Virus record (IMG/VR): IMGVR_UViG_3300049197_000009
Location: 1 to 60,177 of that record
Source: a virus
Direction: 5' to 3' (one strand)
Length of the DNA: 60,177 nt
This document shows, piece by piece, positions 17,369 to 24,575 of this stretch. Under the pieces are notes generated by a model. The model made no database searches, was not told the DNA's origin, and saw nothing but the letters and a program-made list of their open reading frames with translations. The position numbers and the translations under genes were made by a program. The number at the start of each line of letters is the position of its first letter. Position 1 is the stretch's first letter.

Positions 17369-18219
17369 TGTCGCTTACACCACTTCCGCCACTTGATCGG
17401 ACCTCGGTCGGTTTTCGAGCCTCGCTTGACAATTTCTTCCTAGTTCTACTGCCAGCATTTTGCACTGAGTTTAACTCGGCGCTCGCGAGCATCATTACTT
17501 ACGTGGCCACATGCACCACAAAGGCTGCGGATGCATCGGCCAGTCAGGCTGCAGCCGCCATCAGCGAGGCCAATGCGGCCGGTTCAGCCTCCGCAGCAGC
17601 AGCGGGTGCTGGCGTTGCTCTTTGGGTTTCCGGGACTAGCTATACGGCCTACTCTAGTGTCGTCGTTTCGCCACTAGACCATCGAAGCTATCGCCGCATC
17701 ATTTCCGGTGCCGGGACTACAGACCCAAGCGTCGATACAACGAATTGGATACTCATTTCTTGGGGCGTATTCCCAGCGATAAAGGTCAGCGACCACAAGG
17801 CAAACAATACGGCGGGCGACTCCTTAACCGCGACGGACCTCACTCAAACGCGAGTGCTTAACACCGTCGACTACAACACAATCTCCGGGGCTTCGCTCGC
17901 GTCCAATGAGATAACGTTGCCAGCCGGGACGTACGATGTCTATGGTCGCGTGCCTTTTTGGTCCGCTGATTGGGCAAAAGTTTTCTTGTACAACACAGCT
18001 GACGCGGCCTATGTGATAGATGGCGGGAATAGCCGAGCAACCGGCGCTAGCTCGGCAGCGGCGGATTCCTTTATTACCGGTCGCTTCACCATCACAACTT
18101 CAAAGACTTTCAAAATCCGGTACTACGTCGCGACTGGTGGTGGCTCGCGCGGCGGGTACCAAATCAACTGCGGGCGGGATGAAATTTACACCGAAATTAC
18201 TTTCACCAAGGTGGCCTAG
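17368..18219 (+). CDS. Tail fibre protein
   Basis: 283 residues, overlapping the preceding stop by one base (TAATG). N-terminal part with helices for virion attachment, then an Ala/Ser-rich trimeric coiled-coil-like stretch (residues 48-80, KAADASASQAAAAISEANAAGSAS). A second carbohydrate-binding-like segment follows (LWVSGTSYTAYSSVVVSPLDHRSYRRI), then a C-terminal beta sandwich (VLNTVDYNTISG...EITLPAGTYDVYGRVPFWSADWAKVFLYN...IYTEITF) resembling C1q/TNF-like fibre heads. Probable receptor-binding fibre; very short compared with lambda J. Confidence 0.75.
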   Translation: MSLTPLPPLDRTSVGFRASLDNFFLVLLPAFCTEFNSALASIITYVATCTTKAADASASQAAAAISEANAAGSASAAAAGAGVALWVSGTSYTAYSSVVVSPLDHRSYRRIISGAGTTDPSVDTTNWILISWGVFPAIKVSDHKANNTAGDSLTATDLTQTRVLNTVDYNTISGASLASNEITLPAGTYDVYGRVPFWSADWAKVFLYNTADAAYVIDGGNSRATGASSAAADSFITGRFTITTSKTFKIRYYVATGGGSRGGYQINCGRDEIYTEITFTKVA

Positions 18220-18645
18220 ATGCGATACGTAACCTACGATGAGGCAGGCAATCTGACCGGCAGCTACCTGCAAGATGTTCACCCCGACCACCTGAGCCAC
18301 TACATTCCGGTATCGGATGAGATCGGCTTGAACTGGACGGCGTACAAGGCTAATGTCGTGCGCAATGGCGTTGAGCCAGCGCCGCCCGTTGTGCCGCCTG
18401 TTGTTGTTCCTGATGAAGTCACGCGCCGCCGTGGCTTGCAAGCGCTCTTGATTAGTGGCGTGACCGAGGCGATGATCGAGGCTGCAATCGAGGCGGCATT
18501 GACCGGCCTTGAGTGCGAGCTTGCCCTGATCGAGTTCCGCACATCGCAAACGTTCGAGCGCAATCGCCCCCTGGTGCTCGCCATCGGCGGCGCGATGGGC
18601 CTTGACCTGGACGAATTATTCACCCTTGCCGCGAGCCTGCCATGA
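18220..18645 (+). CDS. Tail-associated protein (possible fibre assembly)
   Basis: 141 residues, starting directly after the fibre stop. N-terminal MRYVTYDEAGNLTGSYLQDVHPDHLSHYI, a Pro/Val-rich linker (PAPPVVPPVVVP) and a helical C-terminus (RRRGLQALLISGVTEAMIEAAIEA...EFRTSQTFERNRPLV). This split design, directly downstream of a fibre gene, is seen in fibre assembly chaperones and attached tail proteins. Function inferred from position. Confidence 0.6.
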   Translation: MRYVTYDEAGNLTGSYLQDVHPDHLSHYIPVSDEIGLNWTAYKANVVRNGVEPAPPVVPPVVVPDEVTRRRGLQALLISGVTEAMIEAAIEAALTGLECELALIEFRTSQTFERNRPLVLAIGGAMGLDLDELFTLAASLP

Positions 18646-19142
18646 GGCCGGGCCGCGTCGTTGTTAGGTTCACGACCAAGGGCCACATCGGCAGCAGGAT
18701 CGCTGCCAAACTTTCGCAGTCGCGCGAGTTCAATCACTGCATGCTGATTGACGGCGACATGGTATCGGAGGCTGTGACGTGGGGTGGAACGCGGTACGTG
18801 AAGACGGACATAGCCATGCGCGGCGTGAAGAAGTTTCAGGACATGGTAGTGATCGTCCCAAACATAGAGGCCATGCGCACATTCCTGCGCGACCAGTACG
18901 GCAAGGGCTATGACTGGCTTGGCGCTATCGGATTGCCGATCCTGCGCTCGGAGGCGTGGCAGGACGATGACCGCTGGTGGTGCAGCGAAATCATTCTCGC
19001 GGCGCTTGGCGCTGGCGGCAATTGGATTCTTGATCCCGCTGAATTGCGAAGGGTGACTCCGAACGATCTGCGGCAAGTGCAGCTTGCGAAACTTCCCTAC
19101 AACCAACCCGCTTCGGCGAGTTTTTTTACGGCCAGCCAATGA
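18642..19142 (+). CDS. NlpC/P60-like (permuted papain-fold) peptidase
   Basis: 166 residues, ATGA-coupled. The papain-like signature of YiiX/NlpC-type amidases is visible: His32 in FNHCMLIDG, YDWLGAIGLPI (residues 90-100) and the nucleophile Cys114 in RWWCSEIILAALG. It could cleave peptidoglycan cross-links, as a tail-tip hydrolase during DNA entry or as a second lysis enzyme. The C-terminal codons overlap a degraded terminator hairpin (19105-19127). Confidence 0.75.
   Translation: MRPGRVVVRFTTKGHIGSRIAAKLSQSREFNHCMLIDGDMVSEAVTWGGTRYVKTDIAMRGVKKFQDMVVIVPNIEAMRTFLRDQYGKGYDWLGAIGLPILRSEAWQDDDRWWCSEIILAALGAGGNWILDPAELRRVTPNDLRQVQLAKLPYNQPASASFFTASQ
19105..19127 (+). terminator. Degraded terminator inside the 3' end of the amidase gene
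   Basis: AACCCGC-TTCG-GCGAGTT with seven T. It matches the hairpin at 11201 except for one C-A mismatch in the stem. It is translated as part of the peptidase C-terminus and precedes the holin start by 12 bases. Confidence 0.55.
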
Positions 19143-19384
19143 CCAAAATCGACAGTTCGGAAGCGACCAGCTATGCAGGCGCCTTGGTATCAATCGTCGC
19201 ATCCCTGACGCTGACTGACATCGGCGTGATCATCGGTATCACGACGGCAATCGCCACCTTCTGGCTGAATAAGTCCTACTCGTCGCGCCGCGACCGACGA
19301 GAGCAGGAGGAGCACGACGCGCGCATGCGGCTGCTGAATGCCGGAATCAACCCATATAAGGCGGACCATGAAACTGATCGATGA
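19139..19384 (+). CDS. Holin (class II-like)
   Basis: 81 residues, ATGA-coupled. Two hydrophobic segments, YAGALVSIVASLTL (residues 12-25) and IGVIIGITTAIATFWLN (28-44), then a strongly charged tail (SSRRDRREQEEHDARMRLL). This matches small holins of the P21/HP1 type, which open the inner membrane at the lysis time. First of two membrane proteins before the endolysin. Confidence 0.82.
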   Translation: MTKIDSSEATSYAGALVSIVASLTLTDIGVIIGITTAIATFWLNKSYSSRRDRREQEEHDARMRLLNAGINPYKADHETDR

Positions 19385-19589
19385 TTGGCGCAGGGTGGTC
19401 AAGAAGGCGTGGAGCTCGCGCCTTATCGTGATCGCGTTTGTGCTGACGGCAGTAGAGGTGATTCTGCCATTCTTCAATGAGGATATCCCGCGCGGCCTGT
19501 TTGCGGCGCTGTCGGGCCTTGCCGTCGCTGGCGCGTTTGTAGCCCGCCTGGTGGCGCAGAAAGAGTTCAATGGCGACCGCACGCAATAA
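19368..19589 (+). CDS. Second lysis membrane protein (holin/antiholin-like)
   Basis: 73 residues from the ATG at 19368, chosen for its AAGGCGG ribosome site. An amphipathic N-terminus (MKLIDDWRRVVKKAWSSR) is followed by two membrane segments (LIVIAFVLTAVEVILPFF and GLFAALSGLAVAGAFVAR). It overlaps both holin and endolysin genes. Such a second small membrane protein in a lysis cassette is often an antiholin or alternative holin; which one is not shown by sequence. Confidence 0.75.
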   Translation: MKLIDDWRRVVKKAWSSRLIVIAFVLTAVEVILPFFNEDIPRGLFAALSGLAVAGAFVARLVAQKEFNGDRTQ

Positions 19590-20055
19590 TTGGCTGGTCG
19601 GCTCTGTGGCGGCCGTTACGCTGGCCGGCGCGGCACTGTGGGAGGGCAAGCGCAACGATCCTCACATTCCAGTGCCAGGCGACCGCCTGACCGTTTGTTA
19701 CGGCGAAACCAACGTCGAGATGCGGCACTACAGCAACGCCGAGTGCCTGGCTATGCTGAAGACATCCCTGGTCGAATACGGCAATGGCGTGCTCTCGTGC
19801 GTCAACGTGCCGATCAACGAGAACCAGCACGCAGCCTACACGCTATTCGCTTACAACTTGGGCGTGTCGACGTTTTGCAAGTCGATGTCCGTACGTATGC
19901 TCAATGCAGGCCGCGCCGAGGAATCGTGCAAGTGGCTGGCCATCGACCTCAATACCGGACGCCCGAACTATTCCACCTCGGGCGGCGTGTACTACCGTGG
20001 CCTGCAAAACCGCCGCATCTACGAGCGCGATCTGTGCTTGAAAGGGCTGAAATGA
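19570..20055 (+). CDS. SAR endolysin, GH24 lysozyme
   Basis: 161 residues. A weakly hydrophobic Gly/Ala-rich N-terminus (WLVGSVAAVTLAGAALW, residues 8-24) acts as a signal-anchor-release segment. GH24 catalytic region: Glu25 in WEGKR, then VPGDRLTVCYGET with Asp38 and Thr41. Extra Cys residues (43, 59, 77, 88, 107, 130) may control activity through disulfide exchange, as in P1/P21 SAR lysins. Cleaves peptidoglycan glycan strands once released from the membrane. ATGA-coupled to the spanin gene. Confidence 0.9.
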   Translation: MATARNNWLVGSVAAVTLAGAALWEGKRNDPHIPVPGDRLTVCYGETNVEMRHYSNAECLAMLKTSLVEYGNGVLSCVNVPINENQHAAYTLFAYNLGVSTFCKSMSVRMLNAGRAEESCKWLAIDLNTGRPNYSTSGGVYYRGLQNRRIYERDLCLKGLK

Positions 20056-20408
20056 ATCCGACTGCAATCTTCGCAGCAATCATCCTGTGGGGCGCGAGCA
20101 TCGCCGGAACATTCTTCTATGGCCAAGGCGTAGGCAAAGACGGCGAGATCGCCAAGCAGGCCCAAATTGAGAAAGCCATCACAGACACGCGCGAAGCCGC
20201 GCGCCTAGGAGCAGCAGATGAAATCGCAAAAATCAAAGTGCGGCACACAACAGTGCAGGGCAAAGTCGAAACTGTCATTCGTGACAATCCTGTTTATCGG
20301 GACTGCTTGCATAGCCCTGACAGCGTGCGCCTCATTAACGAAGCCCTCACCGGCAGGGGTGGACCCGCAAGTGGTGGCGAGTTGCCCGGAGTTGTCGCCC
20401 CTAAGTGA
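20052..20408 (+). CDS. Inner-membrane spanin (Rz-like)
   Basis: 118 residues; the ATG at 20052 overlaps the endolysin stop (ATGA). N-terminal membrane segment AIFAAIILWGASIAGTFFYG, then a periplasmic helical region (KQAQIEKAITDTREAARLGAADEIAKIKVRH) ending in YRDCLHSPDSVRLINEAL, a motif common in Rz proteins. It pairs with the lipoprotein encoded inside its 3' half to fuse inner and outer membranes in the last lysis step. Confidence 0.88.
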   Translation: MNPTAIFAAIILWGASIAGTFFYGQGVGKDGEIAKQAQIEKAITDTREAARLGAADEIAKIKVRHTTVQGKVETVIRDNPVYRDCLHSPDSVRLINEALTGRGGPASGGELPGVVAPK

Positions 20409-20508
20409 TGCCTCGTTCGGCGCCACAACGTCGAAGTTGGTCGAGGTGGCTGGCATCTACCGAGTCTGTCGCACGGCGGCGCTCGCCGAGAAGAAGTCAG
20501 CGAAGTGA
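20218..20508 (+). CDS. Outer-membrane spanin lipoprotein (Rz1-like)
   Basis: 96 residues, beginning inside the Rz-like gene in another frame and running 100 bp past it, the classic overlapping Rz/Rz1 arrangement. N-terminal signal peptide (SKLSFVTILFIGTACIALTAC) with lipobox LTAC at the end. The mature protein contains TKPSPAGVDPQVVASCPELSPL. Confidence 0.87.
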   Translation: MKSQKSKCGTQQCRAKSKLSFVTILFIGTACIALTACASLTKPSPAGVDPQVVASCPELSPLSDASFGATTSKLVEVAGIYRVCRTAALAEKKSAK

Positions 20509-20515
20509 TCGCGCC

Positions 20516-20938
20516 ATGACAACCATCGTCGCAAATCGCAAAGGCATGGCCGCCGACCGGCGCGGGACTAGCAATCCCGTCTTCAAGATGACGAAGCTAT
20601 TTCGCGTCAACGGGTCGATCATCGGCATCACCGGAAACGTTGAGCAAGCCCTGCGCTTTGTCGAGTGGCGGCGCACGCCTGAGGGTAAGCCCACATTCAA
20701 CGAGGCGTCGAACATCGAAGTCCTCGAACTGACGGCAGACGGTCGAATAATCTACTGGGGAGCGGAAATGGTCGGCATACCGATTGAGAACGAGTTCTAC
20801 GCGCTTGGAACTGGCGCTATGGCGGCAATGGGCGCGATGAGCATGGGTGCGTCACCGAAGCGCGCCGTGGCCGTGGCGGCGCTGTGGGATGCTGCTACCG
20901 GCCCTGATGTGCAGGTTATGACGCTGGGCGGCAAATGA
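20516..20938 (+). CDS. HslV/proteasome-like Ntn hydrolase
   Basis: 140 residues from the ATG at 20516 (MTTIVANRKGMAADRR), chosen because removing Met leaves Thr2 as the N-terminal nucleophile, exactly as in HslV and proteasome beta subunits. Further matches to that fold: AADRR, KLFRVNGSIIGITGN, IEVLELTADGRIIYWG and FYALGTGAMAAMGAMSMGASPKRAVAVAALWDAATG. Predicted self-compartmentalised peptidase subunit; no ATPase partner is encoded here, so it may use a host unfoldase or act alone. It lies between lysis genes and a metallophosphoesterase, and its stop overlaps the next start. Confidence 0.8.
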   Translation: MTTIVANRKGMAADRRGTSNPVFKMTKLFRVNGSIIGITGNVEQALRFVEWRRTPEGKPTFNEASNIEVLELTADGRIIYWGAEMVGIPIENEFYALGTGAMAAMGAMSMGASPKRAVAVAALWDAATGPDVQVMTLGGK

Positions 20939-22131
20939 AGCCACCGACACACATAGACCCGCGCCTTGAGGAATGGGCGACGCCGACCCAGCTGAAGTAT
21001 ATCGCCGCCATCCGCGAGCATGGAAGTGGGCAGAAGGCAGCAAGGGCGCTCGGGCTTGCCAGTAATGCGGTTAATGGTGCAATCGAGCGCTTGAGGCGCG
21101 AAGCGGCGCGACATGGGTATTCGCCTGATCATGCAATGACCCGCACCGTGCCGGATGGGTACATCGTTAAAGGCGTATCCACCTATTACGACAAGGAAGG
21201 CAAGCCATCGGCGCAATGGGTCAAGAGCGCAGTTGATACTGAGCGCCAGCGGGAGATAATGCAGGCGGCGTTTGCGGCGATGTCCGAGGAATTACCGCGC
21301 GTTGAGCCTATCGCCGCGCCAGCCATCACTAACGAAAGTCTTGCTAACCTTTACACTTTGACCGACAGCCATGTTGGTATGCTAGCAAGTAAGTCCGAGA
21401 ATCTAGACCCTGACGGAAGTTGGGATTTGCGCATTGCCGAGCGCGTACTTGCCGGATGCTTCGAGCACATGGTTGATTCGTCGCCAGCCGCGCGCGTCGG
21501 GATAGTGGCGCAGCTAGGTGACTGGATGCACAGTGATGGCATGGGCATGATTTCAGGCGTCACACCCACGTCAGGCCATATGCTCGACCAAGACGGGCGC
21601 TTCCCAAAGGTCGTCAAGGCCGCCATACGCATCCTGCGCCGCGTCGTTGACTACGCCCTCACCAAGCACGAGGTGGTGATTGTCCTGATGGCGGAAGGGA
21701 ATCACGACATGGCGTCTAGCGTTTGGCTGCGCGCCATGTTCCAGGCGCTCTACGAGAACGAGCCGCGCGTACAGGTGATCGACTCCGATCTGCCGTACTA
21801 CGTCTACCAGCACGGCCAAACGATGCTCGCTTGGCACCATGGCCACCTGTCGAAAAATGGGCAGCTACCCATCCTGTTCGCTTCGCAGTTCCCGAAGGTG
21901 TGGGGCGAAACGACCAAGCGGTACGCCCACACCGGCCATCGCCACCACGTTGAGGAGAAGGAACATTCCGGCATGAAGGTGATCCAGCATAGCACCTTGG
22001 CTTCGCGTGATGCCTACGCTTCGCGCGGCGGCTGGATGAGTGAGCGAGAATGCACGTCGATCACATATCACCGACTGTACGGGCAGGTCGCACGCAATAC
22101 GGTAACACCTGAAATGCTGGCCGCCGCATGA
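20935..22131 (+). CDS. Calcineurin-like metallophosphoesterase with HTH N-terminus
   Basis: 398 residues. N-terminal 60 residues form a helix-turn-helix (TQLKYIAAIREHGSGQKAARALGLASNAVNGAIERL) like those in terminase small subunits. The catalytic domain has all metal-binding motifs: TDSHVG (Asp144, His146), LGDW (Asp196), GNHD (Asn257, His258), HHGH (301-304) and HTGHRHH (335-338). Likely a nuclease or phosphodiesterase brought to DNA by the HTH. ATGA-coupled to the Ntn hydrolase and the next gene. Confidence 0.88.
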   Translation: MKPPTHIDPRLEEWATPTQLKYIAAIREHGSGQKAARALGLASNAVNGAIERLRREAARHGYSPDHAMTRTVPDGYIVKGVSTYYDKEGKPSAQWVKSAVDTERQREIMQAAFAAMSEELPRVEPIAAPAITNESLANLYTLTDSHVGMLASKSENLDPDGSWDLRIAERVLAGCFEHMVDSSPAARVGIVAQLGDWMHSDGMGMISGVTPTSGHMLDQDGRFPKVVKAAIRILRRVVDYALTKHEVVIVLMAEGNHDMASSVWLRAMFQALYENEPRVQVIDSDLPYYVYQHGQTMLAWHHGHLSKNGQLPILFASQFPKVWGETTKRYAHTGHRHHVEEKEHSGMKVIQHSTLASRDAYASRGGWMSERECTSITYHRLYGQVARNTVTPEMLAAA

Positions 22132-22322
22132 CCATCCAACCACGCCGCCAATGCTCCTGTGGCCTCATGCCCATCGTAGAGCGCCGCAAGACACCGTTTG
22201 CCACCTCGGTGCAGGTCAAGTGCCGCTGCGGCCGCCACGGGGCTGCAATCCTCTACACAAAGCCGAAAGACGAGGCGTGGGCGGTTAGCTGCGCTGTGGA
22301 TGGCTGGGACTTGGACCTGTAG
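22128..22322 (+). CDS. Small zinc-ribbon-like protein
   Basis: 64 residues with two C-x-C pairs (Cys9/Cys11 and Cys32/Cys34) spaced as in a small zinc ribbon. ATGA-coupled to the phosphoesterase gene and last gene of the late operon. Function unknown. Confidence 0.65.
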   Translation: MTIQPRRQCSCGLMPIVERRKTPFATSVQVKCRCGRHGAAILYTKPKDEAWAVSCAVDGWDLDL

Positions 22323-22323
22323 T

Positions 22324-22340
22324 GTTCATGTTTCATGAAC
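22324..22340. promoter_or_regulatory. Perfect inverted repeat at the end of the late operon
   Basis: GTTCATG-TTT-CATGAAC, 7-bp arms, two bases after the last late stop codon, between convergent genes. It lacks a T run; it could be a protein-binding dyad or part of a weak terminator. Confidence 0.4.
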
Positions 22341-22384
22341 GTCGGCTAAACTTGAACGGCTGGGGCTTTAAATCTATTGGCGCT

Positions 22385-22618
22385 CTAAGTCGCTGAGCCT
22401 GGCCGCACTTCCGCAATCGACCTTCCAAACCGCCGTTTGTACTCGTCAAAATAGATGCCCGAGCTATCGCCCCATTCAATGACCTCGTTGATCTGCTTCA
22501 TTAAGTGATCATCGCTCATCGCCATTGCGCCACGCACAGCTTTGGCGCGAGAGATTACCGCCAGAACCACGATGCCGATCATTATCAGAGCGGCCAATGC
22601 AATTTTCAATTCGATCAT
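22385..22618 (-). CDS. Small membrane protein, possible lysogenic conversion gene
   Basis: 77 residues with one N-terminal membrane segment (IALAALIMIGIVVLAVIS), then a soluble part (DDHLMKQINEVIEWGDSSGIYFDEYKRRFGRSIAEV). It has its own promoter (22641-22669) and a GAGG ribosome site, and sits between the late genes and attP: typical of moron genes expressed from the prophage. Family unknown. Confidence 0.65.
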   Translation of the reverse strand: MIELKIALAALIMIGIVVLAVISRAKAVRGAMAMSDDHLMKQINEVIEWGDSSGIYFDEYKRRFGRSIAEVRPGSAT

Positions 22619-22640
22619 ACGGCACCTCGTAATTTAGTTA

Positions 22641-22669
22641 TTTATCAATGTTAGCCGTCTGCTTGGCAA
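22641..22669 (-). promoter_or_regulatory. Promoter for the leftward membrane-protein gene
   Basis: On the minus strand: -35 TTGCCA (22669-22664), 17-bp spacer, -10 GATAAA (22646-22641). Confidence 0.55.
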
Positions 22670-22681
22670 ATTGGTAGCTAT

Positions 22682-22711
22682 TTGTTCAATTCCAGCATTT
22701 GGCGCTACACT
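22682..22711 (+). promoter_or_regulatory. Promoter for the rightward gene at 22718
   Basis: -35 TTGTTC (22682-22687), 18-bp spacer, -10 TACACT (22706-22711). The ATG lies 6 bases after the -10 box, so the message would be leaderless. Confidence 0.5.
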
Positions 22712-22717
22712 GTTCGC

Positions 22718-23017
22718 ATGTACAGTGTCAAACAACTTCGCCGCCACGGCGCGCGCCTCAGCGACCGTCAAATCCACTCCGAGCCAGCCGTCGCCAGCCA
22801 CCTCACCATGGCAATGGTCGGCAGCGCCTACGAACTCAAGCTGCACGCCGAGAACGACGGTTCGAGCCGGGAGCCGCTCATCCCAATCCTCTACGATGCC
22901 CGCCTGATATCCATGCACGGCGACAAGATGCTGTTTCGTGGCTTGGAGCGGCGTGGCGGACAGGATGAGGCAACCTGGTTGCAGGAATGGTCGGTGAAGG
23001 TTTCAAGTGACAAGTAA
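22718..23017 (+). CDS. Hypothetical protein next to attP
   Basis: 99 residues from the ATG at 22718 (MYSVKQLRRHGARLSDRQIHSEP...). Basic, mixed alpha/beta, no membrane segment. An upstream in-frame TTG exists (22682) but is inside the putative -35 box. It converges on the integrase gene and would lie at one end of the integrated prophage; a lysogenic conversion role is inferred. I do not recognise the fold. Confidence 0.65.
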   Translation: MYSVKQLRRHGARLSDRQIHSEPAVASHLTMAMVGSAYELKLHAENDGSSREPLIPILYDARLISMHGDKMLFRGLERRGGQDEATWLQEWSVKVSSDK

Positions 23018-23026
23018 CAACACTCA

Positions 23027-23052
23027 AAACTTTGGCGAAATTTTGGCGAAAA
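23027..23052. repeat. 26-bp direct repeat, copy 1 (att region)
   Basis: Identical to 23221-23246. Each copy holds two TTTGGCGAAA units 11 bp apart. Copy 2 is coding (integrase C-terminus), copy 1 is not. Confidence 0.9.
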
Positions 23053-23141
23053 CTCAGCCGCCACTAGACCACCACACACCATGCAAATCTTCTAACTTGT
23101 TGATTTTGCTAGGTCTGTAGTGGTCTGTGGTGCCGTTGGAT

Positions 23142-23169
23142 GGTGCGGGGCCTCGGAATCGAACTAAGT
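23142..23169 (-). other. attP: attP core: 3' end of a tRNA gene
   Basis: On the minus strand this reads as the 3' part of a tRNA: T-loop TTCGATT, T-stem strand CCGAG, acceptor strand GCCCCGC, discriminator A and CCA. The T-stem 5' strand (CTTAG) no longer pairs perfectly, so identity with the host tRNA probably begins near the T-loop. It lies 19 bases beyond the integrase stop, the usual attP position. Integration into the 3' end of a host tRNA gene is therefore predicted. Confidence 0.8.
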
Positions 23170-23187
23170 CATCACTTCGAAGTAGCC

Positions 23188-24399
23188 CTACTGTCCATTG
23201 ACGATTGATCCTGAGTCCTGAAACTTTGGCGAAATTTTGGCGAAAAATGCAGCCGACTGCGCCCGCGTCTTCTCGTCGCTACCCTGCTCGATCCATCGTC
23301 CGTAATGCCGATTCAGCATCTCGGTATTCTTGTGGCCCATTTGCTTTGCAACGTACAAAGCATTCTCCCCCGCGCTCAAAAGCGTGCTCGCGAAGGTGTG
23401 GCGCGTTTGGTACGGATTGCGATACCGGACCTTTGCTTTGCGCAGGATTATCACCCAGCGTTGCCGCATCGCCTTATCAGTACTCCACTCCGCATCTGTT
23501 CCAGGATCATGGAACACGACTCCACCGGCCAGCGCCGTAAATTGCTGCTGCGCCTTCAATGCATCATATGCCGCCTGCCGCATATCGATATTCCGATTGC
23601 CCGCTGCAGTCTTCGCCTCCTCCTTGATAACGCCGGCGACCTTGACGCGCTCAACCCGTATCTTCAGATTGAGCCAGTCGATAGACTCCCAGCGAAGCGC
23701 CATTAGCTCGCTCGGCCGCATGCCGGTTGCAAAGGCAAACTGGATTAGATTCTTCTTTTGACCATCGGCAACTTTTAGTATTGCATCTATCTCTTTCATG
23801 TCCAGCGGGTCTGGCTCGAAATCGCTTTTCCTCTGCTCCTTAGACATGATCTTGGTCAGTTTTACTCGGTCGAGCGGATTCGATTCAATGAGGTCATCGT
23901 TGACCGCCTGAACTAGGGCATTGCTAAGCGGCTGCAGCATGTTGCGGGCCGTCTTGATCTTGAACGTGAAAGTTCCGAGCCAGGCGCGAAGTAGGGGAGG
24001 GGTTAAATCCCGGATCGGCGTCTTATCCCATTGCTTGAACAGGTAGACTTCGCAGGCGATCCGATAGGTCTTGGCTGTCATTGGCGACAGCGTACGCTCA
24101 GCGATTCTCAGCTGCTCACGCAGAAGATCGCCAACTAAGACGCGAGACGGCGCTGCGCCGAACTTGCCCGCATTCTTGGAATTGGGAAAGTACTCGATGT
24201 ACTTAAACGTACCTTTTTCTATGGCGTTGAGGATTTCACCCCGCAGCCGTATCGCGTAATTGGTGTTCGACTTCGTATGCGCAAGTGATAGTGTCTCTCG
24301 GCACTCCATCCCTCGATACATGAACTTGATTCTTATCGATTCCGATTTGGCGCCCTTGGCCAGCTCTATGCCCGGCGATACTGTGCTCGTACTTCCCAT
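23188..24399 (-). CDS. int: Tyrosine-family integrase
   Basis: 403 residues from the ATG at 24399, which has GTGGA upstream; an in-frame ATG at 24438 is also possible. N-terminal arm-binding domain (IRIKFMYRGMECRETLSLAHTKSN), SAM-like core-binding domain in the middle, and catalytic domain with the first Arg in TGMRPSELMALRW, then NPYQTRHTFAS (second Arg; the usual first His is Tyr here), the last His in QMGHKNTEML and the nucleophile Tyr in NRHYGRW. Catalyses attP x attB recombination. It lies last in the leftward early operon beside attP. Confidence 0.93.
   Translation of the reverse strand: MGSTSTVSPGIELAKGAKSESIRIKFMYRGMECRETLSLAHTKSNTNYAIRLRGEILNAIEKGTFKYIEYFPNSKNAGKFGAAPSRVLVGDLLREQLRIAERTLSPMTAKTYRIACEVYLFKQWDKTPIRDLTPPLLRAWLGTFTFKIKTARNMLQPLSNALVQAVNDDLIESNPLDRVKLTKIMSKEQRKSDFEPDPLDMKEIDAILKVADGQKKNLIQFAFATGMRPSELMALRWESIDWLNLKIRVERVKVAGVIKEEAKTAAGNRNIDMRQAAYDALKAQQQFTALAGGVVFHDPGTDAEWSTDKAMRQRWVIILRKAKVRYRNPYQTRHTFASTLLSAGENALYVAKQMGHKNTEMLNRHYGRWIEQGSDEKTRAQSAAFFAKISPKFQDSGSIVNGQ
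23221..23246. repeat. 26-bp direct repeat, copy 2 (integrase 3' end)
   Basis: Same 26 bases as 23027-23052, 194 bp apart. Encodes FFAKISPKF of the integrase. Confidence 0.9.
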
Positions 24400-24575
24400 T
24401 TTTCCACCCATTTTTCGACTTCGTGGAGGTTGACCCATATCCTACCGTCAACCACTTTACACTGTTCGCCGTCCAGCCACTTGCCGGCCTTTCTGCGAGC
24501 GTTGACGGAATCGACGCTATCGCCCGACAGTTCGGCGTATTTTTCCACCTTTACCCATGATAGTGAATGCGTCAT
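24366..24575 (-). CDS. Excisionase-like DNA-binding protein
   Basis: 69 residues starting MTHSLSWVKVEKYAELSGDSVDSVNARRKAGKWLDGEQCKVVDGRIWVNLHEVEKWV, a winged-helix excisionase/AlpA pattern. GGAGAGGAA is a strong ribosome site. It overlaps the integrase start and is ATGA-coupled to the upstream gene. It should bend attP/attL DNA and steer the integrase toward excision. Confidence 0.82.
   Translation of the reverse strand: MTHSLSWVKVEKYAELSGDSVDSVNARRKAGKWLDGEQCKVVDGRIWVNLHEVEKWVEKWEVRAQYRRA

Noticed and set aside
23142-23169. Functional tRNA gene at attP
   Set aside because: Only the T-arm and acceptor 3' strand are present; no anticodon or D arm follows, so it is an attachment-site fragment.
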